Of a stretch of 64,000 bases of DNA, positions 53,097-60,648 are shown piece after piece. Source of the DNA: Nonomuraea angiospora (GTDB lineage: Bacteria; Actinomycetota; Actinomycetes; Streptosporangiales; Streptosporangiaceae); contig NZ_JADBEK010000001.1 of assembly GCF_014873145.1 (NCBI RefSeq), positions 8,370,001-8,434,000 on the forward strand, in the 5' to 3' direction. Made by a program: the position numbers and the translations under genes. Under the pieces are notes generated by a model. That model made no database searches. It saw only the letters and a program-made list of their open reading frames with translations, and had not been told where the DNA came from. Numbering within the stretch: the stretch's first letter is position 1; each line of letters begins with the position of its first letter.

Positions 53097-53218
53097 CAGT
53101 CAACACTTTGGCGACAACTGCGGAGCGGAGCTACCACCGACAGGCTCCCGCCCCGCGCGCTTTCCGGCGGCACGTTAGACGCAGCCGCTACCGGGGAGTG
53201 CCGGCGTGCTTGGCCGTT

Positions 53219-53275
53219 GCGCCTGCCACACGCAGTAAGCGCAGCTCAGAGGCCCTTCGGGGCCTCTTCTGCGTT
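53219..53275 (+). terminator. Terminator hairpin preceded by a short tRNA-end-like sequence
   Basis: AGAGGCCC (53248-53255) and GGGCCTCT (53260-53267) close a TTCG tetraloop, extended by outer CGCAG/CTGCG pairing and followed by GTTT. GCCTGCCACAC at 53221 resembles the tRNA-Tyr 3' end shared by the repeat family, but the rest differs, so this may be a fifth, very worn copy or chance. It can end the DUF998 transcript. Confidence 0.5.
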
Positions 53276-53342
53276 TCGGGGCCATGCAGCCGCAGGCGGC
53301 TCTGAGCGGCCGTTTGCCGGTGGTCGCGCCAACGTCCAGCAA

Positions 53343-53590
53343 GTGAGCGAGGCGGTGTGCGTCGGACGTGCTGGCAATTACTTCAGCGCCATGGCCGATG
53401 ACATTGAAGGTTGCGTACAACGTATTTGCGTCGCATGCGGGGACGCCTCATATATCGCCGACAGTGCCGGCTGTGTGAATGACGCTGACCTCGAAGAATG
53501 TGCTTGCCCATGTGGAGGCGAAGAGTTCGCCGCAGCAGTGGGATTCGCCTTCCGCAGTGACGGTGAAGTGCGTTGGGGCGCACCATGTCA
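53343..53590 (+). pseudogene. 3'-truncated zinc-ribbon-like hypothetical protein
   Basis: A GTG start leads to VSEAVCVGRAGNYFSAMADD and then CVACGD...CACPCGGEEF, spaced like a zinc ribbon, then AAAVGFAFRSDGEVRW. In intact homologues, as I recall them, the chain continues for about 30 residues after EVRW; here the sequence changes at 53580 into a low-quality frame. The GC content is lower than that of the surroundings, suggesting transfer. The break coincides with the end of the opposing small gene at 53588. Confidence 0.5.
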
Positions 53591-53758
53591 GGCAGGTTCG
53601 AGGTGGTCGGCGAGGCGGCGGAGGGTGATCGCGAACCGGCCGCGGAGGCGCAGAAGAACAGGCCGGCGCGAGCGCGGCGGGATCATGCGTAACCGTGCGG
53701 CCTCGGCTCGCTGCTCGGCGAGGTAGGCGCGGGCCAGCTCCTCATGCATGGCATACAC
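53588..53758 (-). CDS. Small basic protein, unknown
   Basis: About 56 residues: one amphipathic helix (YAMHEELARAYLAEQRAEAA) and an Arg-rich C-terminal half. The GTG at 53758 has GAGGAG six bases upstream. It lies 10 bp behind the ArsR-type regulator gene on the same strand, so it is likely coexpressed with it. Function unknown; a small DNA- or RNA-binding accessory is possible from charge only. Confidence 0.5.
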   Translation of the reverse strand: MYAMHEELARAYLAEQRAEAARLRMIPPRSRRPVLLRLRGRFAITLRRLADHLEPA

Positions 53759-53768
53759 GGAAGGCTCC

Positions 53769-54344
53769 TCAGGGTTCTTCGGGGAATGCGTGGTAGAAGA
53801 TGAAAATCGGGCGAGTATCCGGCACAGCCTCGCTCGATTCGACACGCGATTTGGTCAGCTCGCGCCACGGCTGCAATACGGCATAGAGCTGGTCGGCGAG
53901 CTGTGCGAGCTCACCCTTGGTGAGCCTTAGGTGGTGGCTGCCTCCGAAGGCCGCGTTGCGCCAGTCCTCGGGAAACGTCATGTGAGTGCGTTGGAAGTCG
54001 CGCAGCCGCTCGAACTGGTCGATCACCCACTGTGAGGTCCACGCCTGCACCGCGGCTCTGGCTTCCGGGGCTTCGAAGTCTCTCACCAATGCCCACCCGC
54101 CCATAGCTGCCCGCACCCAGCGTTCCCGGCTGTCCCGGGCCAGCTCCGGCACGTCCTCGATCAAGCCATGTTTCTGCATTTGCCGCAGGTGATAGCTGAC
54201 CTGGCCGGGGTCGGCATTCATCCGTCTGGCGAGCTCGCTTACCGTGACCGGGCCAATCCGGAAGAGGAGGCTGAAGAGTTTCATCCGAAACCGGCTGGTG
54301 AAGACCTTGAGCACGTCCGGGTCATCGATCTGTCGCATGGCCAC
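53769..54344 (-). CDS. ArsR-type helix-turn-helix regulator
   Basis: 191 residues. DDPDVLKVFTSRFRMKLFSLLFRIGPVTVSELARRMNADPGQVSYHLRQMQKHGLIE is a full ArsR winged helix; the C-terminal 100 residues are an unassigned effector region. No metal-site Cys is present, so it is not a classic metal sensor. Start either GTG 54344 or ATG 54338. It heads a two-gene operon with the small protein. Confidence 0.75.
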   Translation of the reverse strand: MAMRQIDDPDVLKVFTSRFRMKLFSLLFRIGPVTVSELARRMNADPGQVSYHLRQMQKHGLIEDVPELARDSRERWVRAAMGGWALVRDFEAPEARAAVQAWTSQWVIDQFERLRDFQRTHMTFPEDWRNAAFGGSHHLRLTKGELAQLADQLYAVLQPWRELTKSRVESSEAVPDTRPIFIFYHAFPEEP

Positions 54345-54457
54345 GACGGTAAGACCAGCAGGTGAAGACGCTCAAGACGTCTACTGGATCTTGAAATCGC
54401 GCGTTGGTGGGATCGAGGCTGACGGCATGACGGGGCGATCGTGCCTGCCTCTGCATC

Positions 54458-54484
54458 GCGCAATATAAGCGCAATGATCTCGAG
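54458..54484. repeat. Dispersed 27-bp sequence with internal direct repeat, copy 1
   Basis: The sequence reads GCGCAATATAAGCGCAATGA then TCTCGAG and contains GCGCAAT twice. A close copy lies at 56635-56662, where the repeated unit is GTGCAAT. Such spaced short direct repeats are typical of recombinase arm sites. It directly abuts the integrase-like fragment at 54502-54601. Confidence 0.5.
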
Positions 54485-54501
54485 GCTGTTTTCGCAGGCC
54501 G

Positions 54502-54601
54502 AGCGGCCCATCCCGAATTCGGCGATGTGGTCGCGGAGGATCTTGACCAGGATGGGCGGGATGGGCACGGGCCGGACGTCATCCCGTCCGCGGTGCTTGA
54601 G
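54502..54601 (-). pseudogene. Fragment of a tyrosine recombinase (integrase)
   Basis: The minus strand encodes LKHRGRDDVRPVPIPPILVK and ILRDHIAEFG, which matches the segment of actinobacterial phage-type integrases between the second beta-strand and the Arg-containing helix (LKHRxxxxxRxVPIPPxLVxxLRxHI). The upstream catalytic Arg and the downstream H-x-x-R/Tyr box are both absent, and the frame then changes at the dispersed repeat. A relic of the enzyme that moved material into this locus. Confidence 0.5.
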
Positions 54602-54688
54602 CGGGCGGCAGCAGCACGGGCCGCCACGCCGACCGCCACCCCCGCCGACCCGAGCGAACTCGCCGCCCCAGCGCCACGCCGCCGCACG

Positions 54689-54786
54689 GATTCAGCCCTA
54701 CGATCGCCACGTGTGGACCGGCCTCCTTCGTTGGCCGGAGGCGATCGACGATCCGGCGCTTCGTTCCTCAGCACCGGCTCACCGGA
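54689..54786 (+). repeat. Diverged 100-bp repeat, copy 1
   Basis: The stretch with TTCAGCCCTACGATCGCCAC and GGCGATCGACGATCCGGCGC resembles 58439-58533 (GCAGCCCTCACGATCGCCAC, GGCGATCGACGATCCAGGGT) in the same order and spacing. No coding frame is conserved. Probably two remnants of one duplicated or mobile sequence. Confidence 0.45.
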
Positions 54787-54883
54787 TAGCGGCCGCCTGC
54801 CCGTACTTCCCCCCGCATCCGTGCACCCGCAGCCTGTCATGGCCCCGATCCACGATCATGCCCTCGTCCGTAGGAGCGCCCGC

Positions 54884-55390
54884 ATGAGCGCCATGCACGA
54901 CTACTACCGCGCCCCCGATCGTGCCACCGCAACTTGGCGACCGAACGAGCTACGGGCATCGGCCAAACCCCTCCCTGACGCTCCAGCGTTCGACGTTGTG
55001 GAAACCAAGTGGATCGATCCGACCGGATGCCTCGGCGACCTCGTGGCCGTCATCAAGGGCGTCCCCTACTCGAACGACCTGGTCGAGACCGTCACCTTGT
55101 ACCCGCCACCCGAAGGGGCGCCAAAGACCGAAGACGAATGGCTGGCCCTGCCGGAAGACTCTCCCTATAAGGAGGGGCCCGAGATCGTGGAACTCTCGGT
55201 GAACGCACGCGACGCACTCGCCGAGGTCGATGATGCCCGACTAGCCGAAGTGGCCCGGCAATGGATGAAGGAACATCTCTCCAGCGTCGACGGTGACCAC
55301 GTGCTCGATCTGGTCAAGGAGTTCGTTGGGGTGGCGCGGAGAGCCAAGGAGCGCGACCAACTGCTCTACTGCTGGTGGATCCCCGGCTAG
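54884..55390 (+). CDS. DUF1877-like hypothetical protein
   Basis: 168 residues. It begins MSAMHDYYRAPD and contains VVETKWIDPTGCLGDLVAVIKGVPYS and WLALPEDSPYKEGPEIVELSVNARDALAEVDDARLAEVARQW, ending RDQLLYCWWIPG. The pattern of a short alpha/beta protein with EL/VARQW helix resembles YfbM/DUF1877-like proteins, seen in contact-dependent-inhibition immunity-like settings; the assignment is loose. AGGAG lies seven bases before the ATG. Convergent with the next gene. Confidence 0.55.
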   Translation: MSAMHDYYRAPDRATATWRPNELRASAKPLPDAPAFDVVETKWIDPTGCLGDLVAVIKGVPYSNDLVETVTLYPPPEGAPKTEDEWLALPEDSPYKEGPEIVELSVNARDALAEVDDARLAEVARQWMKEHLSSVDGDHVLDLVKEFVGVARRAKERDQLLYCWWIPG

Positions 55391-55427
55391 TCAACATCCC
55401 GTCCAGACGCCGAAGGTGGCAACACGA

Positions 55428-56051
55428 TCAAGACAGCTCACCGACTGGCGCGACGGTATGCGTTCCGCCGCCCGTGCACCGCCAAACGGCGATCCCACGG
55501 TCCAGCTCGGCACGCAAGCCACGATCGTGCGTGGCACAGACAGGCCAGACCTTCCAGATCAGTTCCATGATCGTTTCTTGGACGGCATCGGCGACCTCCG
55601 CGAGCGCCCCCTGAGCGTCGTTTCCCGCGATGGGCGGGATGCCGTTGCCATGGGAACCACCCTGGAACTCCACCCAAGCATGACCGCTGCAGTCCCAGTC
55701 GTAGGTGACCAAGCTGAGCGTGCCGATGATTCCTCCGGAGCGAACGTCACGCTCCACGACCTCTAACGAGTGCTCCAGCGTCGCCCACAGACGGGGCTCG
55801 AGGGCGAAGGTCGGCTCGAAGTTGATCTCGCCGAGAAGGCTCTCGCCCAGGCGAGTCAGGTCCTCCGTAGTCAGATGGGCAGGGGAGCGATCGAGGAGTT
55901 CCCGCGTAGCCGGAGTGCACACACCCCACTCCTCCAGCAAGGAGGCCAGCTCGAGAACGGGTTCGGCGTTGAGGCCCCCGTCGCGCAATGCCGTGTAGAT
56001 ACGGCCACTCAACTCGTCGACCACCTGTTTGGCTTGCTCTTCGGAGTGCAC
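55428..56051 (-). CDS. Hypothetical protein, unknown
   Basis: 207 residues, not recognised. N-terminal helix-rich half (EEQAKQVVDELSGRIYTALR), then VATYD-like beta strands (LSLVTYDWDCSGHAWVEFQG) and a C-terminal WPVCATHDRGLRAELD...WRC with three Cys/His groups that could bind metal. No signal or membrane segment. GTG start with weak ribosome-binding site. Single gene, convergent with the upstream one. Confidence 0.5.
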   Translation of the reverse strand: MHSEEQAKQVVDELSGRIYTALRDGGLNAEPVLELASLLEEWGVCTPATRELLDRSPAHLTTEDLTRLGESLLGEINFEPTFALEPRLWATLEHSLEVVERDVRSGGIIGTLSLVTYDWDCSGHAWVEFQGGSHGNGIPPIAGNDAQGALAEVADAVQETIMELIWKVWPVCATHDRGLRAELDRGIAVWRCTGGGTHTVAPVGELS

Positions 56052-56194
56052 GCTGCAGTGTTACCTACCGCATGAACCCAGGCAAGCGAGATCTTCGCGC
56101 GATATCGATGATGCACGAACTCGACCGTGATTAACATCAGCAGAGAAGTTCCCCAAAACGACCGGCCTGCCCCTGATCCGCCACAATCACAGGT

Positions 56195-56575
56195 GTGCGT
56201 CTCTTATTGAGATCGGCCCTGGCAGGGTCCGCAGTGGCGGTCTTACTACTGCTACTCCTCTCCTGGCCGACCACCGACTCGGATTCCGAGCTCAAGCTGG
56301 CGATGGCGTTCGCGCTGGCGCCCTTCCCTCTCAGCATGGTGGCCGCGTGGCTGGCCCGCCTGCCCTACTGGCCGGTCGTTGGTCTGGTAGCCCCTTTCGC
56401 CATGTTGGCGGTCGTCATCATCCAGCCGGAATATGACTCCTGGGTGTCCAATGACACTCTCGCGTTCTGCATGCTGATAGCGGTCCCCGTGGTGGTCGGC
56501 TTCATGCTCACGGCCCTGGTCTGCGGGCTGTTTCTCGGGGAGACCACACGTCCTTCAGGAGAAGACGCGGCGTAA
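56195..56575 (+). CDS. Small membrane protein, unknown
   Basis: 126 residues with four hydrophobic segments (AGSAVAVLLLLLLSW; MAFALAPFPLSMVAAWLA; VGLVAPFAMLAVVII; MLIAVPVVVGFMLTALVCGLFL). A GTG start. No family recognised. Isolated gene in the accessory region. Confidence 0.5.
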   Translation: MRLLLRSALAGSAVAVLLLLLLSWPTTDSDSELKLAMAFALAPFPLSMVAAWLARLPYWPVVGLVAPFAMLAVVIIQPEYDSWVSNDTLAFCMLIAVPVVVGFMLTALVCGLFLGETTRPSGEDAA

Positions 56576-56896
56576 GACGACAGGTGAGGCTCGGTCACGC
56601 GTCCACTCGTGGCTGTTCCGACCCAGCGGTCGGCGTGCAATATACGTGCAATGATCATGAGGACGGTGCGTGCCGGTATCGCTTCGTCCCAGGTAGCAGG
56701 TCAGGGTCGTCAGGTATTTGACCAGAGCCGGAGCAGGTCAGAGGATCATGAGCCGGAATTCCCGACCCGTTTCCTCCTCGGTGTGACGACCGTGGACGGG
56801 ATGACCGGGCAAGGGACCTGCGCTTGCGCGTCATGAATCGCTAGCCACCCCTGGCGGGACGCTCCAGCTGCTGGGAGCTACACAGTGAGCTCGCGG
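56576..56896. repeat. Gene-free stretch with second copy of the 27-bp dispersed sequence
   Basis: GTGCAATATACGTGCAATGA then TCATGAGG at 56635-56662 matches the sequence at 54458-54484, again with a doubled GTGCAAT. Nothing else in the interval resembles a gene. The two copies enclose the integrase fragment's right side and three small genes, which could mark an excised or decayed element. Confidence 0.45.
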
Positions 56897-57343
56897 TCAA
56901 GAAAGCTTCGGGGAGGCGGCGGTTCTGCGGAGAGCCGCCTCGTACTGCCGTCTGTCGAAGACAAAAGGACCAAGCGCCCTGAGATCCCAGTTGGGACGGT
57001 GGCCGTTACGGAACCCAGACCAAGTGACGGTCTGCTCGGTTACCTCGACCTGCGCGGTCAACGGCCAACATCCCCACTCGCCGCATTCGCAGCCCAGCAG
57101 CACCGTCTCTCCTTCGGAAAACCACTGGAGGTGGGGTGCTCCGAGGAAATGGGTGCTTGGCCAGCAGATCACGTCCCGCTCCAGTAGTCCCGCATAGGCC
57201 CCCGCGATGCTTGGGTTGGGGGCCAGTGGTAGTTCGACGACGCGTGCGAGTTCGATGAGATTGATGCCGTCGATCAGGATGTCCATGTGCGGATAGGCGC
57301 TCGGGGGGACCGGCCCTACAACGCGGAACTCGATCATATTCAC
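56897..57343 (-). CDS. Hypothetical protein with CxCGxWGC motif
   Basis: 148 residues. VLLGCECGEWGCWPLTAQVEV is a conserved-looking Cys motif, followed by VTWSGFRNGHRPNWDLRALGPFVFDRRQYEAALR. I know of similar small actinobacterial proteins without function. The start is at the first Met of MNMIEF or two codons later. No export signal. Single gene. Confidence 0.55.
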   Translation of the reverse strand: MNMIEFRVVGPVPPSAYPHMDILIDGINLIELARVVELPLAPNPSIAGAYAGLLERDVICWPSTHFLGAPHLQWFSEGETVLLGCECGEWGCWPLTAQVEVTEQTVTWSGFRNGHRPNWDLRALGPFVFDRRQYEAALRRTAASPKLS

Positions 57344-57510
57344 GGCGACACCTTATGTTCTGGTTCTAAGATGCTTCACGACCTTCGGGCGGTCACCAAC
57401 ATAAGCCGGCAGAGAGTCCGAGATGCGCCGTGCCCGTTGCGCGCCTGTTCCGCCGGTGGCCAGCGGAAGCCACTGGAACTCAGGCTCAATCGAGCTACAT
57501 GATCTTGAAA

Positions 57511-57620
57511 GCAAGTTCGAACCTCGCCCCTGCCACACCAGCGGGAAGAGGTCCGTCACCAGCGGAAACGTGGTGACGGGCCCTTCGTTGTGTCCAGCTG
57601 TCTACGGTTCACGCCGGTCC
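57511..57620 (+). repeat. tRNA-Tyr 3'-end/terminator repeat, copy B
   Basis: This copy retains part of the tRNA: GCAAGTTCGAACCTCGCCCC then TGCCACACC corresponds to the T arm and acceptor end of tRNA-Tyr with two changes. It continues with AGCGGGAAGAG and the hairpin GTCCGTCACC/GGTGACGGGCCC. The 5' part of the tRNA is absent, so no tRNA is made. Similarity fades after about 57620. Confidence 0.8.
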
Positions 57621-57984
57621 GCCATGGGTGGCTACGCTGAATACGCGCTGAAGATCATCGGGCTTACCCGGGGAGTGCGGCGGCTTCGGTGACGTCGGGG
57701 GTAGTGCTGCCTCGATGCTGTGAGGGCGGGCTGACGCGCCGCGTGCGCCGAGATTGGCGAACGCAAACGACTGGCGGGACTCGCCTTCGCCGGGTTCCGG
57801 CTGCATCGACGGCCCCGAGAGACTACATACCGCATGCTCTCAGACCCTGCACCACCGCAACGGTTCGATACGGCGACGCGACCTCCACAGAATCGGCCCG
57901 ACGTCCGCACCGCCCGCCCAGACTTCCGGGCCAAGGATTGGCCTGGAATGATCAGGCGCGGATGAACCTACCCAAGGAGTACTT

Positions 57985-58287
57985 ATGGCCGCCAAGCTCC
58001 TCGCGTTCGTCGCCTTCTTGCTGATCGGCTCAGGCGTACTTGCTGGCCTGATGCCTGTTACTTCGGAAGGTGAGGCTTGTGGTTCTGCATTCATTACTGC
58101 CTCTCTCCCCGATTACTTAACGGATGAGACTCGTGACTTGGCAGTAGAAGAAATGGACTACAGGGACAGATGCAAGGATGTTCGAAACCTTGTTCAGATT
58201 CCCGCTACCGTCTTGATCGCCGCAGGGGCAACCACGTTGATCGCTGCTTTCTTCTTGCGGAGAACAGTCTCTATAGCGAGAAAGTGA
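57985..58287 (+). CDS. Small membrane protein with two helices, unknown
   Basis: 100 residues: an N-terminal hydrophobic helix (LLAFVAFLLIGSGVLAGLMP), a 45-residue acidic outside domain with two Cys, and a second helix near the C-terminus (VLIAAGATTLIAAFFL). AAGGAG lies ten bases before the ATG. Lower GC than its surroundings. Unknown function. Confidence 0.5.
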   Translation: MAAKLLAFVAFLLIGSGVLAGLMPVTSEGEACGSAFITASLPDYLTDETRDLAVEEMDYRDRCKDVRNLVQIPATVLIAAGATTLIAAFFLRRTVSIARK

Positions 58288-59078
58288 CCGACACGCTGTC
58301 GCCCTACGGTCATCACGAGCAGCAGCAAAGTGCAGCAGCCGCGCCACGCGACCACGGCTGTGAGCGACCGCCTCCGACTGGCTTCACCATGGACCCCTGA
58401 CCGAATGCTCAGGCCGGCGGTGCCGCGCTGCCCCGCAGATGCAGCCCTCACGATCGCCACTGCATGGCTGGCCGCCATACCTGCTTGGGGCGATCGACGA
58501 TCCAGGGTTCGTTCCTTGCCTTGGCTCACCGGGGGAACGTGGCTGATCCGCAGGCTCCGGGGGCGATCGTGGCTTGTGTCCGGTCGTTGCGCGCGTGCAA
58601 GAAACGTTCCAGGGCCTTCTCGGCGCGACCGGCTGATCACGCAGGCTGGGACCTGCGATGGGATCAGGCCATAACGATCGCGGACCTCGGTACCGTCCGA
58701 ACGGCGGTGTGGGCGTCGTGGTACGTGTCGATACCTTTGGTGATCTCATCGGGAACGGTCGCTTGGGGTGTCATCGCGTCGCATCCCCGGCGGCATCGGC
58801 CGATGATTCGGGGTCATGGGTGATGATGCCGAGTGCTGAGGCGTGACTGACGATCCACGTGGCTTGACACCCATAGTCGCCCGTTCTGGTGATCCGGGGG
58901 TCGACACCCTCCCGGAGGCCGTTCTTTCGCGAACACCGGCGTACTGCTCCCATGCGGTCTCTCAAGGCACATTAGTGTTGCCGCGTCGCTACCCTGACGC
59001 CATCTGTCACTGAGCGGAGTCATTCGGATACTTAGGGATCGGTCGTGATTCACGCCGTTCGATCCGGGAGGTACTCCT
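58288..59078. other. 790-bp stretch without a supported gene; holds a diverged repeat
   Basis: 58439-58533 is the second copy of the 100-bp repeat at 54689-54786. The frames in the interval are short and in conflict. A minus-strand stretch around 58820-58960 looks faintly protein-like but has no usable start and no family I can name. The region is most simply decayed accessory DNA. Confidence 0.4.
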
Positions 59079-59633
59079 GTGACCCGCTCTCTGCACGAGT
59101 CCAACATCGCTGCCCTGTTCGCTCTGCTTGACAGCACGGGCGACGGGCAGATCGCTGCCGATGACTTCAAGCGCATCGCGGACAAGGCGTGTGCCGCGGT
59201 GGCCCCTGACCCGGGCTCGCGTCAGCATCAGGCCATTCAGCAGTTGTGCGCCGACTGGTGGGAACGCATCCGTGAGGACGCCGACCTCGATGGCGATGCC
59301 GCGGTGAGCGAGGCGGAATTCGCCCAGGCGGTGGACCACTTGGTCGCGAGCCATCCGCAGTTCCAGCAGATGACCAGCGCGCTGTCGTGCGCCGCCTTCG
59401 ACGCCGCCGACACCGACGAAGACGGGTTCATCTCAGCGCCGGAACTCGATCGCTTCTTCGGCGCAATGGGTATCCCCCACGAGGTGGCCGAGGGTGCTTT
59501 CGCCCAACTGGACACCGACGGCGACGGCAGGATCTCTCGCCAGGAGTACGCCGAAGGCGTTTGGGTGCTGCTCACCAGTGAAGACCCCGTCGCCCCTGGA
59601 TCGGCGATCCTGGGGCAGACGCGTGGGGGCTGA
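59079..59633 (+). CDS. EF-hand calcium-binding protein (calerythrin-like)
   Basis: 184 residues with four EF-hand loops: DSTGDGQIAADDF (near 18), DADLDGDAAVSEAEF (near 68), DTDEDGFISAPEL (near 112) and DTDGDGRISRQEY (near 146). All four keep acidic or oxygen ligands at loop positions 1, 3, 5 and 12 except minor changes, so they should bind Ca2+. It resembles actinomycete calerythrin. A GTG start follows GGGAGGT. No export signal, so a cytosolic Ca2+ buffer or sensor. Confidence 0.87.
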   Translation: MTRSLHESNIAALFALLDSTGDGQIAADDFKRIADKACAAVAPDPGSRQHQAIQQLCADWWERIREDADLDGDAAVSEAEFAQAVDHLVASHPQFQQMTSALSCAAFDAADTDEDGFISAPELDRFFGAMGIPHEVAEGAFAQLDTDGDGRISRQEYAEGVWVLLTSEDPVAPGSAILGQTRGG

Positions 59634-59710
59634 GCTCCTGTGAGTGTAGGCCGCCAATATGCGGGAGTAAGACCCAGGTCCGGAATGCGCGGGATGATGC
59701 CGTAGGCATC

Positions 59711-59842
59711 CTGCCACATCAGCGGAAGAGGCCCGTCACCAGCTGAAATTCGGTGACGGGCCTCTCGCTTTGTGTCCGGCCGTCTACGGCCGGCAATGGC
59801 GAACTACGGTTGATCGTTGCCATTGCGTTCTCAAGGATCAAG
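59711..59842 (+). repeat. tRNA-Tyr 3'-end/terminator repeat, copy C
   Basis: CTGCCACATCAGCGG opens the copy, then the hairpin AGGCCCGTCACC/GGTGACGGGCCTC followed by TCGCTTTGTGTCCGGC, and TACGGTTGATCGTTGCC with CATTGCGTTCTCAAGGATCA. It aligns with copy A over its whole length with a small number of changes but keeps only the last few tRNA bases. Confidence 0.8.
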
Positions 59843-59892
59843 ACGGGCGTGGTGACCGGGAGACCGTTCTCGCCTGGGCCGCTGCCGGCGCC

Positions 59893-60028
59893 GGATCACC
59901 CCCACAGGCGTGGGTGCCAGGCGTGCGTTCCCGGCCATAACGCGTGTAGGTAGGGCCACCTCCACGTGAAGGTGACCCAGTTGGTGACTGCCTGGGAGGG
60001 GGCTCCCCGCACACCCGTGGGGTGACCG
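59893..60028. repeat. Two CRISPR-repeat-like 28-mers (type I-E style), degenerate
   Basis: A 28-mer at 59893-59920 (starting GGATCACCCCCACAGGCGTG) and another in the opposite sense at 60001-60028 (starting GGCTCCCCGCACACCCGTGG) both resemble actinobacterial type I-E repeats such as GTGCTCCCCGCxxxCGCGGG. The distance between them is not one repeat-spacer unit, their orientation differs and no cas gene is present, so this is at most a relic. A weaker similar palindrome lies at about 59955-59982. Confidence 0.35.
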
Positions 60029-60198
60029 TTGGCCGTGCACAGGAGGTGGGACTACCAGCGGCAGCACCTCGAAGATCGCTAGGCGCGGCTGGAGTGCTAG
60101 CGCGGCGCATGCTCCCCACTTAACCGAATTCGTGGAATTTTCCGGCATGTACCTGACTATGATCACAACGATTTCGGCTCCGCGAGAATGAGGTGTGC

Positions 60199-60582
60199 AT
60201 GAAGCGAGCGAGGGTGCGCAGCGCCGGTGTGGTGGCGCTGGCCCTGGTCAGCCTGGTGGGGGTCGGCTCCACTGCGCAGGCCGAGGCGGACCCGGAGGTG
60301 AGTTCCTGCGAGCTGGACCTCTGCCTGTACGAGCACGACAAGTTCAAAGGCGCAGAAGAGGAGTTCATGTTCGAGGGCTGGGGCCTGTGCTACAACGTGC
60401 TCAAAGTGAACAACAAGGCGAGCTCCATGCGGAACAACACCGCCGCCAGGGTGCAGTTCTACAACTCCGCCAACTGCTCCGGCGCGTACGGCTACGCGGC
60501 AAAGCCGAGTTCCTCGGACGGCGACCTGACGAACAACGGGTTCGACAACAAGACCAGCTCCATCAGGTACGTCAGGCCGTAA
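60199..60582 (+). CDS. Secreted peptidase inhibitor family I36-like protein
   Basis: 127 residues. A signal peptide (KRARVRSAGVVALALVSLVG to AQA) precedes a mature domain of about 95 residues with four Cys, and the fold landmarks CLYEHDKFKGAEEEF, NNKASSMRNNTAARVQFYNS and NKTSSIRYV. This is the beta/gamma-crystallin-like inhibitor type known from Streptomyces SMPI. Likely a secreted metalloprotease inhibitor or stress protein. ATG 60199 is chosen just before the basic signal start. Confidence 0.75.
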   Translation: MKRARVRSAGVVALALVSLVGVGSTAQAEADPEVSSCELDLCLYEHDKFKGAEEEFMFEGWGLCYNVLKVNNKASSMRNNTAARVQFYNSANCSGAYGYAAKPSSSDGDLTNNGFDNKTSSIRYVRP

Positions 60583-60648
60583 GGCCCTGAACCGCTCGCA
60601 GGACATCGAGTTCGGTACCCCGCCCCGTGGCCGATCGGAGGAATCAGC

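Noticed and set aside
57511..57545. Second tRNA gene
   Set aside because: Only the T arm and acceptor 3' strand are present; no anticodon or D arm upstream.
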